DNA of 64,000 bases, taken from M3007 sp964539805. GTDB taxonomy: Bacteria; Bacteroidota; Bacteroidia; Chitinophagales; Saprospiraceae. Below are positions 51,001-58,756 of the stretch, piece by piece (positions within the stretch are counted from its first letter, which is position 1; each line of letters begins with the position of its first letter). The notes below the pieces were generated by a model. The model worked only from the letters and a program-made list of their open reading frames with translations. It ran no database searches and was not told where the DNA came from. The position numbers were made by a program, and so were the translations under genes. Location: assembly GCA_964539805.1 (NCBI GenBank), contig CAZIKN010000005.1:40757-104756 (forward strand), read 5' to 3'.

Positions 51001-54000
51001 GCAGCATCCAACTGGTAAACAGCGAGGATAACGGTCTGTGTGGAGCCTACCTCGCAGCAGTAGAACTTGATGGAGTCAGCACCCTGATACACCCAGGTTG
51101 GGTCGTACTGTTGGAAGGTACCGATACCGCGCTCAAACTCGCTTGGCTGATCGGGGAATGGATCAAGGATTTGATCGCACTCAGGGTGGCCATTAACAGC
51201 GTTCAGGTTGTTAATGCAATCGCTGTATGGGGCCATACGGCGGATCGTGAACTTCACGCTACCGCAGTTATCATAAGAACCGTCATCAAAAGTGTTTGCT
51301 TTCACCCAGGTAACGCCAGCAAATTCGCAGTTGGCAGAATTTGGGAGATAGCAGTCGAATGGATCGTCAACGCCGATGGCAACCGTGGTCGTCTTGTCGC
51401 AGGCAGCAACAGGAGGAGTGTAGTCGCGAACGATCAGGCGGAACGTGCAAGAGCTGGTGTTGCCGCAGAGGTCTTCTGCAACATATACAACCGTGTGCGT
51501 GCCCAATGGGAGACATGGTGTGCCACCGAAGCGAGCCAGTGTGTCAAGATCCCATTTGTTGTTGCCTGGGAAGTCGGTCAAAGAACCGCCAACAGGGAAC
51601 ATACCGATGGTATCGCCAGAAGTTGGGTCAATACCGATGATCATGCCGCTCAATTTAGAGATGGCAGAGCAGTTGTCCTCAACGATTACGTCTGGCAGGT
51701 CGGTAGTAGCGCAGCACTTGAATGCGTCAGTGCCAACAGTTACGTTAGCTGGGCAAGCAAATGTTGGTTTGCCATTATCCAAAATTTTAATCAATTGTAC
51801 ATGTTCGAATGTAGTACCTGTGCACCAGTTGGTGATTTCCCAGGCACGGCGAACTTTGTATGTACCACCGCAAACGTCAATACGTGTATCTTTATAGGCG
51901 TAGTTGATCGTGCAACCTTCAGGAGAACCAAAGATCAATGGGAAACCTTGTTTACCTTGACCGGTGATCCACTGTGGTGTTGGGTATTGTGCACCTACAC
52001 ATTGGAATGCAGGCTGATCAATATCATCATAATCAGGAGGCAATACCAAGTTGGCATTTTGTGGCAGTTTCAACGTCAATACCTGGATGCAAGTAGTGCT
52101 GTTGCCGCTGGCATCAGTAGCTGTCCATTTACGGTTGATGCGCTCGGAGAAACCTAATGCGCAGCTGCCCGTAACTTTGCTATCTACATAGGTCAGGTTA
52201 ACCCCTGAGCATGGATCTGTTGCAGTAGCGGCAATGGAGCCTGAAACAATGGATTCATAAGTGATAATCAATTCAAAACCGTCAATGGTACCTGCGTCAC
52301 CTGTTGCATTGTCATTAACGATCAATTTCCAGGTACCTTTCAAGTTTTCATTGTCGAAAACAGAAAGATTTGTAGGTGCCAAAGCAAGGCATTGAATTGT
52401 TTGCAGCGTCAGGTTGCTGGCGTAATCTGCGCAGAGGTTAGAGCAGGTTGGAGATTCATCGTCAAATGTAACACGCAAGTTATCTGCTGTTGTGCACAAA
52501 TTGTCCCACAATTTTACTTGTGTTCCCGCAGGGCTTTCAAGGGTAACATCCAAGTCACCTACCCACGTGTGGGTGATGTTTAGTTTTACATTTACGTCAA
52601 GAATACGGCCGCTTGTTGCAATGTTGTTTACAGACTGAACGGTTTGATTGTCAACGATTGTAACAGGCACTGTACCAGCAAACACCTGTGTAGGCGTAGT
52701 GATGATAGATGCCGGAGCAAAAGGATTCGTACTGGAGTTACAAGCCAGATCAAAGTTTGTGCAAGTCAACACCGGAGGCAATTTGTCCTCAATTTTGATG
52801 TTGCCCCAGCACTTGTTGTTCTGGTTTTCAGGATCCGTTACACGAACCTGGTATGTTTTATTAACATCGCCAGGGCCAACTACTGCAGGAACCCATGGGC
52901 CATTGCCAAACGGAGCAGTTTTGTCCAATTCAACAATATAGTCGCTGTAACAGCCATAAGGGCCACCTTCCAATATCTGGTCGGCAGTAATGGTACCTTG
53001 GCAGTTAGCATCAACAGAGAAATAGGACAAATCGTTGCAGATCAACGTTTTGATTGGGTTCGGGAATTCCTTTACAGTAACGGTGAAGCAGCATGAATTG
53101 GTGTTGCCCGCTACGTCAACCGCAGTAAAGCAGTTGGTCGTAACACCGCGTGGGAAGGCAGAACCGGAAGGCAAACCAGAAGTTTGAGTTGCCGTTAAAT
53201 CGGATGCAAAGCCATAGATCACCTGTACGTTAGGGATACGTGGTGTTGTTTGTGCTACAAACAAGCCACTTGAAGCCTGGCCAGGTGTCAAAGTCAAACT
53301 ACCGGATACGATAGGATTGAAGTTGGATGTGCCAGCACCATCATATACCAAAGAACTTTGTGTACCAATCAGGTAGATACCACGTTTTTGGCCTGGAGCC
53401 AGAGTGATTGGTGTAGGCAATGTAACCAAGGAGAACTCTGAGTTCGGGCCAGCTACATTGACAGAGATACCAATACCTGCGGCAGTCCAGTTGGCAGCAG
53501 CAGCCTGGTTGCCAACATAAGTGTTGGCTGTAGTGGTAAAGTATGCATTAACCAAACGAGGTGATGGTACCGCACCAAAAGTAGTTGTACCAAAGCGAAC
53601 GCGGAATGCATCAATACGCATGGGTAGCGTGCTGGTATTTTGCAGGTCAAAATAGAAACCGCCAGGCAGGTTATTGCCAGCCCAGGTAATAGCACCACCA
53701 CCGTGTGGCAGGATGTTAGCCGGGAATGTTGCCGTTGGGGCAGTAACAAAGAAAGGACAGTTGTCCGTTACCGTGGGGCTGTTGTAGGAGTAGATCTCTT
53801 CGCAAGCACCCGGATCAAGGTTGATCGTGGTATTGCTTGGGCAAGTGATGGTTGGTTTAACACCGTCAACAATATTAACATTCTGCGTTGTGAAACTGCA
53901 GGCTGAATATTCGTAACGAATTACGTGTGGGCCACTGGTGAGCGCTGGAATAACAAAGCTGGCACCAGGGAGTACCGTTGTCAGGAAAGTACCATCCACC

Positions 54001-54719
54001 AATACACGCATGGCTTGTGTACAAGCCACATTGGGTGCAGTAACGCTAACATTGGTTGCACCACAAACAGTGGGGTCAACGCCCGGTATGGTAAGCAATG
54101 GTAAAGTTACACCGCTCAAATTACAGCCAGGTTCAGCAAAGGTCAAAGACCAGCCTTGCATAGTGCCTAAGTCACCGCCAGCATTGTCAGAAAAAAGCAG
54201 CTGCCATGTGCCTGCAGTTGGCGTAAAACCAGCCAATGTTGTCACATTAGGCGTAGTAGTGAAACCGCAAGTAATCGTTGTCAATGTACCTTCAGGACGG
54301 AATACACCAGAGAATGGCGCAGCGCCTGCTGTGATACTTTGCGTAGCATTGTCGCAAAAAACGGTATTGGTGTAGTTGTCAGCAGAACCACCGTTACCGG
54401 TAGAAAGCTCCAACACCTGGCCACTTGGGTTAACCAAGTGGATGTTCAAGTCACCTGCCCAAGTGTGGGTCAGGTTAATTTGTACACTTACCAATCTTGC
54501 ATTGGCAGGAACACCCGCCACTGCTGCATTGAATCGTGTACCGCCAGTCGCAGCAGTTTGTGGCTCAACACCACAACCACCCGTTCCGACAGAAGGGACA
54601 GTGGAATTTCCCGCAGTATTTACAGTGCTGCCATTAAAAGTCTGGGCATTGCCCAAAACAGAAACCAGCATCAACATAACTAACGAGAGACACCATAAAA
54701 ATGTATTTCTCTTCCTCAT
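48081..54719 (-). CDS. Giant secreted T9SS adhesin-like protein with P-domains, HYR modules and dockerin-like pair
   Basis: A 2212-residue exported protein. The signal peptide covers 1-25 (ending GNAQ). Proprotein-convertase-type P-domains lie at about 60-200 (ITLTHTWAGDLNIHLV-like strand pattern, GTMQGWSLTF) and 680-820 (NITHTWVGDLDVTLESPAG, GTIDGFELIITY). Many Cys-containing HYR/Ig-like modules fill the middle (TCPSNTTINLDPGACEE, DCTA-type DxxGN endings). A dockerin-like pair is at about 1874-1925, a cohesin-like sandwich follows, and a T9SS sorting domain occupies about 2128-2212 (NQPNPFVNKTMIGFHLP ... LKMIQTK). No protease domain is present despite the P-domains. Codon use changes near residue 990 (see findings). 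It is probably a surface adhesin or sheath component. Confidence 0.9.
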   Translation of the reverse strand: MRKRNTFLWCLSLVMLMLVSVLGNAQTFNGSTVNTAGNSTVPSVGTGGCGVEPQTAATGGTRFNAAVAGVPANARLVSVQINLTHTWAGDLNIHLVNPSGQVLELSTGNGGSADNYTNTVFCDNATQSITAGAAPFSGVFRPEGTLTTITCGFTTTPNVTTLAGFTPTAGTWQLLFSDNAGGDLGTMQGWSLTFAEPGCNLSGVTLPLLTIPGVDPTVCGATNVSVTAPNVACTQAMRVLVDGTFLTTVLPGASFVIPALTSGPHVIRYEYSACSFTTQNVNIVDGVKPTITCPSNTTINLDPGACEEIYSYNSPTVTDNCPFFVTAPTATFPANILPHGGGAITWAGNNLPGGFYFDLQNTSTLPMRIDAFRVRFGTTTFGAVPSPRLVNAYFTTTANTYVGNQAAAANWTAAGIGISVNVAGPNSEFSLVTLPTPITLAPGQKRGIYLIGTQSSLVYDGAGTSNFNPIVSGSLTLTPGQASSGLFVAQTTPRIPNVQVIYGFASDLTATQTSGLPSGSAFPRGVTTNCFTAVDVAGNTNSCCFTVTVKEFPNPIKTLICNDLSYFSVDANCQGTITADQILEGGPYGCYSDYIVELDKTAPFGNGPWVPAVVGPGDVNKTYQVRVTDPENQNNKCWGNIKIEDKLPPVLTCTNFDLACNSSTNPFAPASIITTPTQVFAGTVPVTIVDNQTVQSVNNIATSGRILDVNVKLNITHTWVGDLDVTLESPAGTQVKLWDNLCTTADNLRVTFDDESPTCSNLCADYASNLTLQTIQCLALAPTNLSVFDNENLKGTWKLIVNDNATGDAGTIDGFELIITYESIVSGSIAATATDPCSGVNLTYVDSKVTGSCALGFSERINRKWTATDASGNSTTCIQVLTLKLPQNANLVLPPDYDDIDQPAFQCVGAQYPTPQWITGQGKQGFPLIFGSPEGCTINYAYKDTRIDVCGGTYKVRRAWEITNWCTGTTFEHVQLIKILDNGKPTFACPANVTVGTDAFKCCATTDLPDVIVEDNCSAISKLSGMIIGIDPTSGDTIGMFPVGGSLTDFPGNNKWDLDTLARFGGTPCLPLGTHTVVYVAEDLCGNTSSCTFRLIVRDYTPPVAACDKTTTVAIGVDDPFDCYLPNSANCEFAGVTWVKANTFDDGSYDNCGSVKFTIRRMAPYSDCINNLNAVNGHPECDQILDPFPDQPSEFERGIGTFQQYDPTWVYQGADSIKFYCCEVGSTQTVILAVYQLDAAGQPVVGPDGVPVFNECMIQVEVQDKIKPVCVSPANVTTSCKNFDPSLWAYGRATVEDNCCLDSTKSYQGQKGLQHTVSYAQFDTLCNRGTITRTFRAFDCHTGASSQCTQRILVNYEQDYFVRFPDDRIVTVCDGTGTFGEPTFLGKDCEYLAISFTDEVFTVVPDACFKIERTWHIINWCTYNVNGSLVKVPNPNPNATVNAPANNPGPIISAPGTPSPWQPTVVRVAPSDPAAFNYSVYYTGGAGYGGVQVPAISSTNFNGFEYKQIIKVLDSQDPVIENCPASPVTVCDLTPNDPQLWNEMYWWDNTISSHDLCEGPTDLNITATDACSGANLTIRYILFLDLDGDGTMETLVNSNDLGLNGLGWNNIRFGSANGAGTNRAFDERPVPSNQKYGFALQTTKSGNKVTAAVRWNTQQSQNTYVVPELPYGTHKIKWFAEDGCGNESVCEYTFIVKDCKVPTVVCYNGLSGNIMPTGMLTVWANDFLKYGEDNCTPANQLVYSIQKKGGPQVFPRDAQGNPITSVTFNCQELGTQEVELWAIDKAGNAGYCTTYFLVQDPFKNCGPAATVAGAVATEKSNGLEEATVEVNGTVTGGVPLFKSAVTNKDGKYEFSKGVPFSADFTVTPVKDQNPLNGVSTYDLVLISKHILGLEPLATPYKMIAADANKSNSITTLDIVELRKLILGIYTELPNNTSWRFVPKNHTFQDNSNPFASLFPENMTIANIQNNMLGGDFVSMKVGDVNESAVANSLMSSEDRTLATTLFDVEDRSVKAGETFAVTFKSAAALQGFQFTMNLNGLEVVDVLKSDKVSAENFGVFADALTASVDGANEFTVNFRAAKAGKLSEMLGVSSRITRAEAYNMGGERESVAFRFNNGGVSTIAGVGFELYQNQPNPFVNKTMIGFHLPEAATATLTVFDESGRVLFTRKGDFAKGYNAVEVERDALGTTGLMYYQLQTSDNSATLKMIQTK

Positions 54720-54804
54720 GAGATAAGCGAATTTAAAATGAGTAAAACAATTAAGTAAAATTTTTTATTCTAAATCCTTCAGGAAAACCTGAGCGGATCA
54801 AAAA

Positions 54805-55227
54805 TTACTGGCGAAGCAATCCAGAGGCCTCATCATAAAGTGCTTGCAACACCGCTTTGGTTGTATTGGGCACTTCATTGTCAGAGCCAGATTTACCTGC
54901 CATTGGGATAGCCTTAATCAGGGCATCGCCTACGTTCTCACCAAGTGCAAGCAATTTGATTGCTTCTTCATAGTAATTGGCATGGCGAACGGCATTCCAG
55001 TTGAATGGATTGAGATTCAAGGCTGGGCGCCAAGTGAAATCAATCTCATTGGTCAATGCTTGAATTGCATCCGGATTGGTTTTCCAAACTATGTTCTCTT
55101 TAGGCACTGTAATACCACCGGTCAGACCCGCTTGGGCCGCCACGCGTTCAGTTGACATAAAAAGTCCAAACAGCAGGAAGAGCATCGTCAGCATTGCCAA
55201 AAATCCTTGTTTCAGAATTCTCTTCAT
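54805..55227 (-). CDS. Small secreted protein encoded before the giant adhesin
   Basis: A 140-residue exported protein: signal peptide MKRILKQGFLAMLTMLFLLF... cleaved near VAAQA (about 31), mature part about 108 residues. The mature sequence has a short beta-like start (AGLTGGITVPKENIVWKTNP) and then helices (YYEEAIKLLALGENVGDALIKAI, AVLQALYDEASGLLRQ). I recognise no family. It stands 85 bases upstream of the giant gene on the same strand behind one promoter, so the two are probably co-transcribed and may work together. The start at 55227 begins the signal peptide; 22 upstream codons are leader. Confidence 0.72.
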   Translation of the reverse strand: MKRILKQGFLAMLTMLFLLFGLFMSTERVAAQAGLTGGITVPKENIVWKTNPDAIQALTNEIDFTWRPALNLNPFNWNAVRHANYYEEAIKLLALGENVGDALIKAIPMAGKSGSDNEVPNTTKAVLQALYDEASGLLRQ

Positions 55228-55462
55228 GTGAATTAAAAATTTAAATGTGAAAAAAAATTTGTTTTTAAAATGTATTAAGTAGTAAGGTTTCAACAGTTAG
55301 TACCCAAACGACAACAGCCCTTGCAGATGACAAGAGCTTAAAAGCAATCAGGATAATAAATAAATAAAGCCCAACTTTACAATCATATACTATAACAAGC
55401 CATACCACAAGGATAGGCTATTGTTCCAACGGAAAAAATCAAGCCAAATGTCGCCTGTACGC

Positions 55463-55493
55463 CAAATATACCCCAATAGCGGTAATGCGCGAA
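55463..55493 (-). promoter_or_regulatory. Promoter of the small secreted protein/giant adhesin operon
   Basis: On the minus strand TTCG (complement of 55490-55493) precedes TATATTTG (complement of 55463-55470) by exactly 19 bases. The predicted start near 55459 leaves a leader of about 230 bases. The 570-base gap 55228-55797 holds this promoter, the divergent promoter at 55767 and no convincing gene. Confidence 0.6.
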
Positions 55494-55742
55494 GTGCTTT
55501 CGTGCAACACGGAAATGAGATGGCTATGCTTGTATGTAGGTGTGGGAGAGATCACCGAATTGTGACGGGGAAACCTGCGGCAACTTTAATTATGGCAATA
55601 ATCAAAAAAGCCACCCACGAGATTACAAACTAAACGGATTAAAAAAAGACAATCTAATGCAGGGGCAAATGTAACAGCATTTGTGTAATTATGCATCATC
55701 CACTTAAATTTTTTTTTCAACTTTAACGAGATAACCCATTGA

Positions 55743-55774
55743 TTGAGCTCATTTTGCATTTTACCTTACCTTTG
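55743..55774 (+). promoter_or_regulatory. Promoter of the VanY-type peptidase gene
   Basis: TTG (55743-55745), 21 bases, TACCTTTG (55767-55774), then 23 bases to the ATG at 55798. Confidence 0.6.
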
Positions 55775-55797
55775 TACTTCCAAGTTTTGCACCTTAT

Positions 55798-56568
55798 ATG
55801 CTAAGCACCCGAATCATATTGGCCCTTGGCCTTTTTGCAGGCCCCTTTTTGTCTTGTCAAGATGTACCCACACATGGCCAACAGGCCCTCACCGCAGCAC
55901 AGGCATCATTGCCCAGCCCCCCACAGGCAGCACCCATATCCATTGATTTCCTTTTGGGCAAGTTTGATCCCGCTACCCATCCGGATTTTGAAAAAATCAG
56001 CGCCCCACAGACGGACAAGGCTGGCATGATCCTCCATCGTGATGCCGCAAAAGCATTTTCTGCCATGTGGAAACAAGCCTATAAAGATAGTATCATACTC
56101 AAAATCATTTCTTCTACCCGCAGCTTCAGCCAACAGAAAACTATTTGGGAAAACAAATGGAAAAAATACGCCAGGGAAATACCAGATTCAGTTGCACGGG
56201 CACGGAAGATCATGGAATATTCGGCCATGCCCGGTGCCTCAAGGCATCATTGGGGCACAGATATTGACCTCAACGATTTGAATAATGCCTCTTTTGAGGC
56301 CGGAGGCAAGTACGAAAAGGTATATCTCTGGCTCCAAAAACATGCCCACGAGTATGGATTTTGCCAGCCCTACACGGCAGGGCGCCCCTATGGCTATCAC
56401 GAAGAAAAATGGCACTGGACCTACACGCCATTAAGCAAAACCTTTTTGCAGCAATACGAAAAGAACATTACTGACAATATGCTCAGCGGATTCAGCGGAG
56501 CCGGAACGGCAAAAAGTATTGAAATCATCAAGCATTATGTTCTGGGGATACACAGCAGCTGCAAGTAA
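55798..56568 (+). CDS. M15-family D-Ala-D-Ala carboxypeptidase lipoprotein (VanY-like)
   Basis: A 256-residue lipoprotein (lipobox FLSC, Cys at 20). The zinc site of the VanY/M15B fold is visible: SxHxxGxxxD as SRHHWGTDID (H150, D157) and the distal EKWHW (H206), with STRSFSQQKTIWENKW as the substrate-pocket strand. It trims peptidoglycan stem peptides on the periplasmic side. Nothing suggests glycopeptide resistance: no vanR/S or ligase gene is nearby. It is followed by accA after 127 bases. Confidence 0.9.
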   Translation: MLSTRIILALGLFAGPFLSCQDVPTHGQQALTAAQASLPSPPQAAPISIDFLLGKFDPATHPDFEKISAPQTDKAGMILHRDAAKAFSAMWKQAYKDSIILKIISSTRSFSQQKTIWENKWKKYAREIPDSVARARKIMEYSAMPGASRHHWGTDIDLNDLNNASFEAGGKYEKVYLWLQKHAHEYGFCQPYTAGRPYGYHEEKWHWTYTPLSKTFLQQYEKNITDNMLSGFSGAGTAKSIEIIKHYVLGIHSSCK

Positions 56569-56593
56569 ATGCAGGTACTTTTTAATAATTCTC

Positions 56594-56601
56594 TACTTTT
56601 G
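56594..56601 (+). promoter_or_regulatory. -7 box of accA
   Basis: TACTTTTG matches TAnnTTTG, 94 bases before the chosen accA start, shortly after the VanY-type stop. Confidence 0.42.
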
Positions 56602-56695
56602 CGCGGTTTTGGTAACGTCCAAAATATAAATTTTAGCACAATTCCATGATTTACATGTAATTATGCTTACAAATTGTATATTGACTATGATTTTC

Positions 56696-57640
56696 ATGGA
56701 TTTTGAAAAGCCTCTTGAGGCTTTATATGAACAATTGGAAAAGCTAAAAGAAGTCGGTTCGCAGGGCGAAGTGGATGTTACGGGCATGGTGAGCGAGTTG
56801 GAGAAAAAAATAAAAACAAAAAGGGAAGAAATATATGCCAACCTGAACGGCTGGCAGAAAGTGCAGCTCTCACGCCATCCTGAGCGGCCCTACACCTTAT
56901 ATTATGTAAACACCATGTGCCAAAAGTTCATTGAACTGCATGGTGACCGTTATGCGGGTGATGACCACGCCATCGTGGGCGGCTTAGCAGATCTTGATGG
57001 CCAAACGGTAGTGATTATCGGGCACCAAAAGGGGGTGAATACCAAAATGCGCCAGTATCGCAATTTTGGCATGGCCAACCCGGAAGGTTATCGCAAAGCA
57101 CTTCGCCTGATGAAATTGGCCGAGCGTTTTGGTTTCCCTGTCATTACCCTGATTGATACGCCCGGGGCATTCCCTGGCTTAGAAGCGGAGCAGCGCGGCC
57201 AGGCGGAGGCCATTGCCCGCAACCTGTTTGAAATGGCCCAATTACGCGTTCCCATTTTATGCTATATTATAGGTGAGGGCGCATCGGGCGGTGCCTTGGG
57301 CATTGGTTTGGGCGATAAGGTATTTATGTTGGAATATACCTGGTATTCCGTTATATCGCCGGAGTCCTGTTCCTCCATTCTTTGGCACTCCTGGGACTTT
57401 AAGGAAAAGGCCGCCGAAGCGCTTAAATTGGATGCGGAAAACATGCTGTCCTTTGGCCTGATTGACAATGTAGTGAAAGAACCGCTCGGCGGCTGCCATA
57501 ATGCACCGGAGGAAATGGCACTCCGACTCAAACAGCATATTTTAAGCGAACTGGCCCCCCTGTCAAAGCTTGATCCAGACGAGCGCATCCATCAGCGCAT
57601 CGAAAAGTACAGCAAAATGGGGCATTATAAAGTATTGTAA
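56696..57640 (+). CDS. accA: Acetyl-CoA carboxylase carboxyltransferase subunit alpha
   Basis: A 314-residue subunit for malonyl-CoA synthesis. Family features are DFEKPLEALYEQLEKLKEV (N-terminal coiled part), LSRHPERPYTLYYV, FIELHGDRYAGDDHAIVGG, GHQKGVNTKMRQYRNFGMANPEGYRKALRLM, TLIDTPGAFPGLEAEQRGQ and GEGASGGALGIGLGD, with the ending IHQRIEKYSKMGHYKV. The start at 56696 (MDFEKPLEAL) is chosen; 11 upstream codons lack similarity. accD is not in the window. Confidence 0.96.
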   Translation: MDFEKPLEALYEQLEKLKEVGSQGEVDVTGMVSELEKKIKTKREEIYANLNGWQKVQLSRHPERPYTLYYVNTMCQKFIELHGDRYAGDDHAIVGGLADLDGQTVVIIGHQKGVNTKMRQYRNFGMANPEGYRKALRLMKLAERFGFPVITLIDTPGAFPGLEAEQRGQAEAIARNLFEMAQLRVPILCYIIGEGASGGALGIGLGDKVFMLEYTWYSVISPESCSSILWHSWDFKEKAAEALKLDAENMLSFGLIDNVVKEPLGGCHNAPEEMALRLKQHILSELAPLSKLDPDERIHQRIEKYSKMGHYKVL

Positions 57641-57669
57641 ACAAGTACACGAAGTATAGTCAACGCAAA

Positions 57670-57750
57670 GTGGTTTTGAATCACTCGCGTCTGTAAATCT
57701 TTAATAATCAGGTAAATAAATCCTGTAAATCTTCAAAATCACTCAAATCC
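57670..57750. repeat. Dispersed repeat family C, copy 3
   Basis: The ends AGTGGTTTTGAA and TTCAAAATCACT are 12-base inverted repeats with one wobble pair. The core (GTCTGTAAATCTTTAATAAT CAGG...CCTG) matches copy 1, including 27 identical bases from GGTTTTGAA. It fills the gap between the convergent accA and coiled-coil genes. Confidence 0.8.
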
Positions 57751-57757
57751 TGGTATA

Positions 57758-58624
57758 TTATCTGCTGCCCATAAGTTGTCGGGCCTGCGCGCACCAGTCT
57801 TCCTGAAAAATCTTGCCCGGGCTGATGCCTAATTTTTTTGCGATGGCGATGATCGTATCATCATCCCAAGCTGCTATGTGCTCCAGGGTTTTTACACCCA
57901 AGGCAAATAATTGTTGTTCCATAACCGGGCTGATGCCATTGATGAGCTTGAGGTCATCTGTTTGCACTGCGGGGCCACCTTTTTTGCTTTTGGCGGTAGT
58001 GCGCTCGTTGATTTGGCGCAGTAGTTCGGTTTGCAGGCGTTCTGACTCGGCCTGTACCCCGGCTAAGCGAAGGCGCAACTCATCGCGTTCGCGCTCCAAT
58101 TTTCGCGTGTGTTCTTCAAAGCCAGATAGGCGCAACTGCATATTTTTGAAGTCGTTGTACAGGGTTTCCCAGGCGCGTATCTCTGCCTGGAGGCGGTTAA
58201 GCTCCGCATTGAGCGCTTCATTGCGGTGGAGCAGTTGCCGATTCTGCTGATCCAAGGCTTGCAAACGCTGTGACAGGGCCTGTGTCTGTGCCTGAGCCTG
58301 AGCCAATTGGGCTGCAAATTCCTGCTCGGCAGGAAGCATCCGCTTTTTGTCGTTTTCCAATTGTGATACCAAGCCGCGCAGTTGATCCAATTCAAGGCTG
58401 TAGCGTTTTAGGTCGGCCTCGCGAAGGTCATGCTGATGGCGAAGGTGGGCATATAGCCGGGCAAGGGTACTTTTCTCCTGTTCGTTGCGCTCCAAAGCGC
58501 GCTGGAGATCCTGCTCCGGGAACTTTGCACGGAGCGTCCAGCCAATGATAATCCCGATCACGCCAATAATGGCGAAAACGATGAGGCGAAAAACGGGGTC
58601 GAGGATTAATTCAGCGAATGACAT
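57758..58624 (-). CDS. Membrane-anchored coiled-coil protein with C-terminal helix-hairpin-helix domain
   Basis: A 288-residue protein. One N-terminal helix (FRLIVFAIIGVIGIIIGWTL, about 12-31) anchors it in the inner membrane; residues about 38-215 form a long Gln/Leu/Arg-rich coiled coil. The last 65 residues (DDLKLINGISPVMEQQLFAL, GVKTLEHIAAWDDDTIIAIA, KKLGISPGKI) are a helix-hairpin-helix module like that described as a flap-endonuclease-1-like 5' DNA nuclease domain, which usually binds DNA without known catalysis. It may tether DNA or protein to the membrane. No partner gene is evident. Confidence 0.8.
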   Translation of the reverse strand: MSFAELILDPVFRLIVFAIIGVIGIIIGWTLRAKFPEQDLQRALERNEQEKSTLARLYAHLRHQHDLREADLKRYSLELDQLRGLVSQLENDKKRMLPAEQEFAAQLAQAQAQTQALSQRLQALDQQNRQLLHRNEALNAELNRLQAEIRAWETLYNDFKNMQLRLSGFEEHTRKLERERDELRLRLAGVQAESERLQTELLRQINERTTAKSKKGGPAVQTDDLKLINGISPVMEQQLFALGVKTLEHIAAWDDDTIIAIAKKLGISPGKIFQEDWCAQARQLMGSR

Positions 58625-58756
58625 AACGCTTTGATTGTGAGCGCAAAAGTAATAATTTTTATTTTGTAAATGCGCATACTATGCCTAATTTGGTCAAAAA
58701 AGCTCAATTTTTGGCCCTACTTTGCCGTCTTTTTAGTTCGACCTACTAACACAACC

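Noticed and set aside
51111..52157. 348-codon open frame opposite the giant gene
   Set aside because: It is antisense to a coherent multi-domain protein, and its translation shows no domain or signal pattern; similar shadows occur at 49053 and 53938.
48081..54719. Secreted protease, because of the two P-domains
   Set aside because: No subtilisin-type catalytic domain can be found; P-domains also occur as adhesion modules in T9SS proteins.
55421..55633. 70-codon open frame in the intergenic region before the VanY gene
   Set aside because: It overlaps the predicted minus-strand promoter at 55463-55493 and has no start context or recognisable sequence.
55798..56568. Vancomycin resistance gene
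   Set aside because: The fold is VanY-like, but no ligase, VanX or two-component regulator is present; a housekeeping cell-wall role is more likely.
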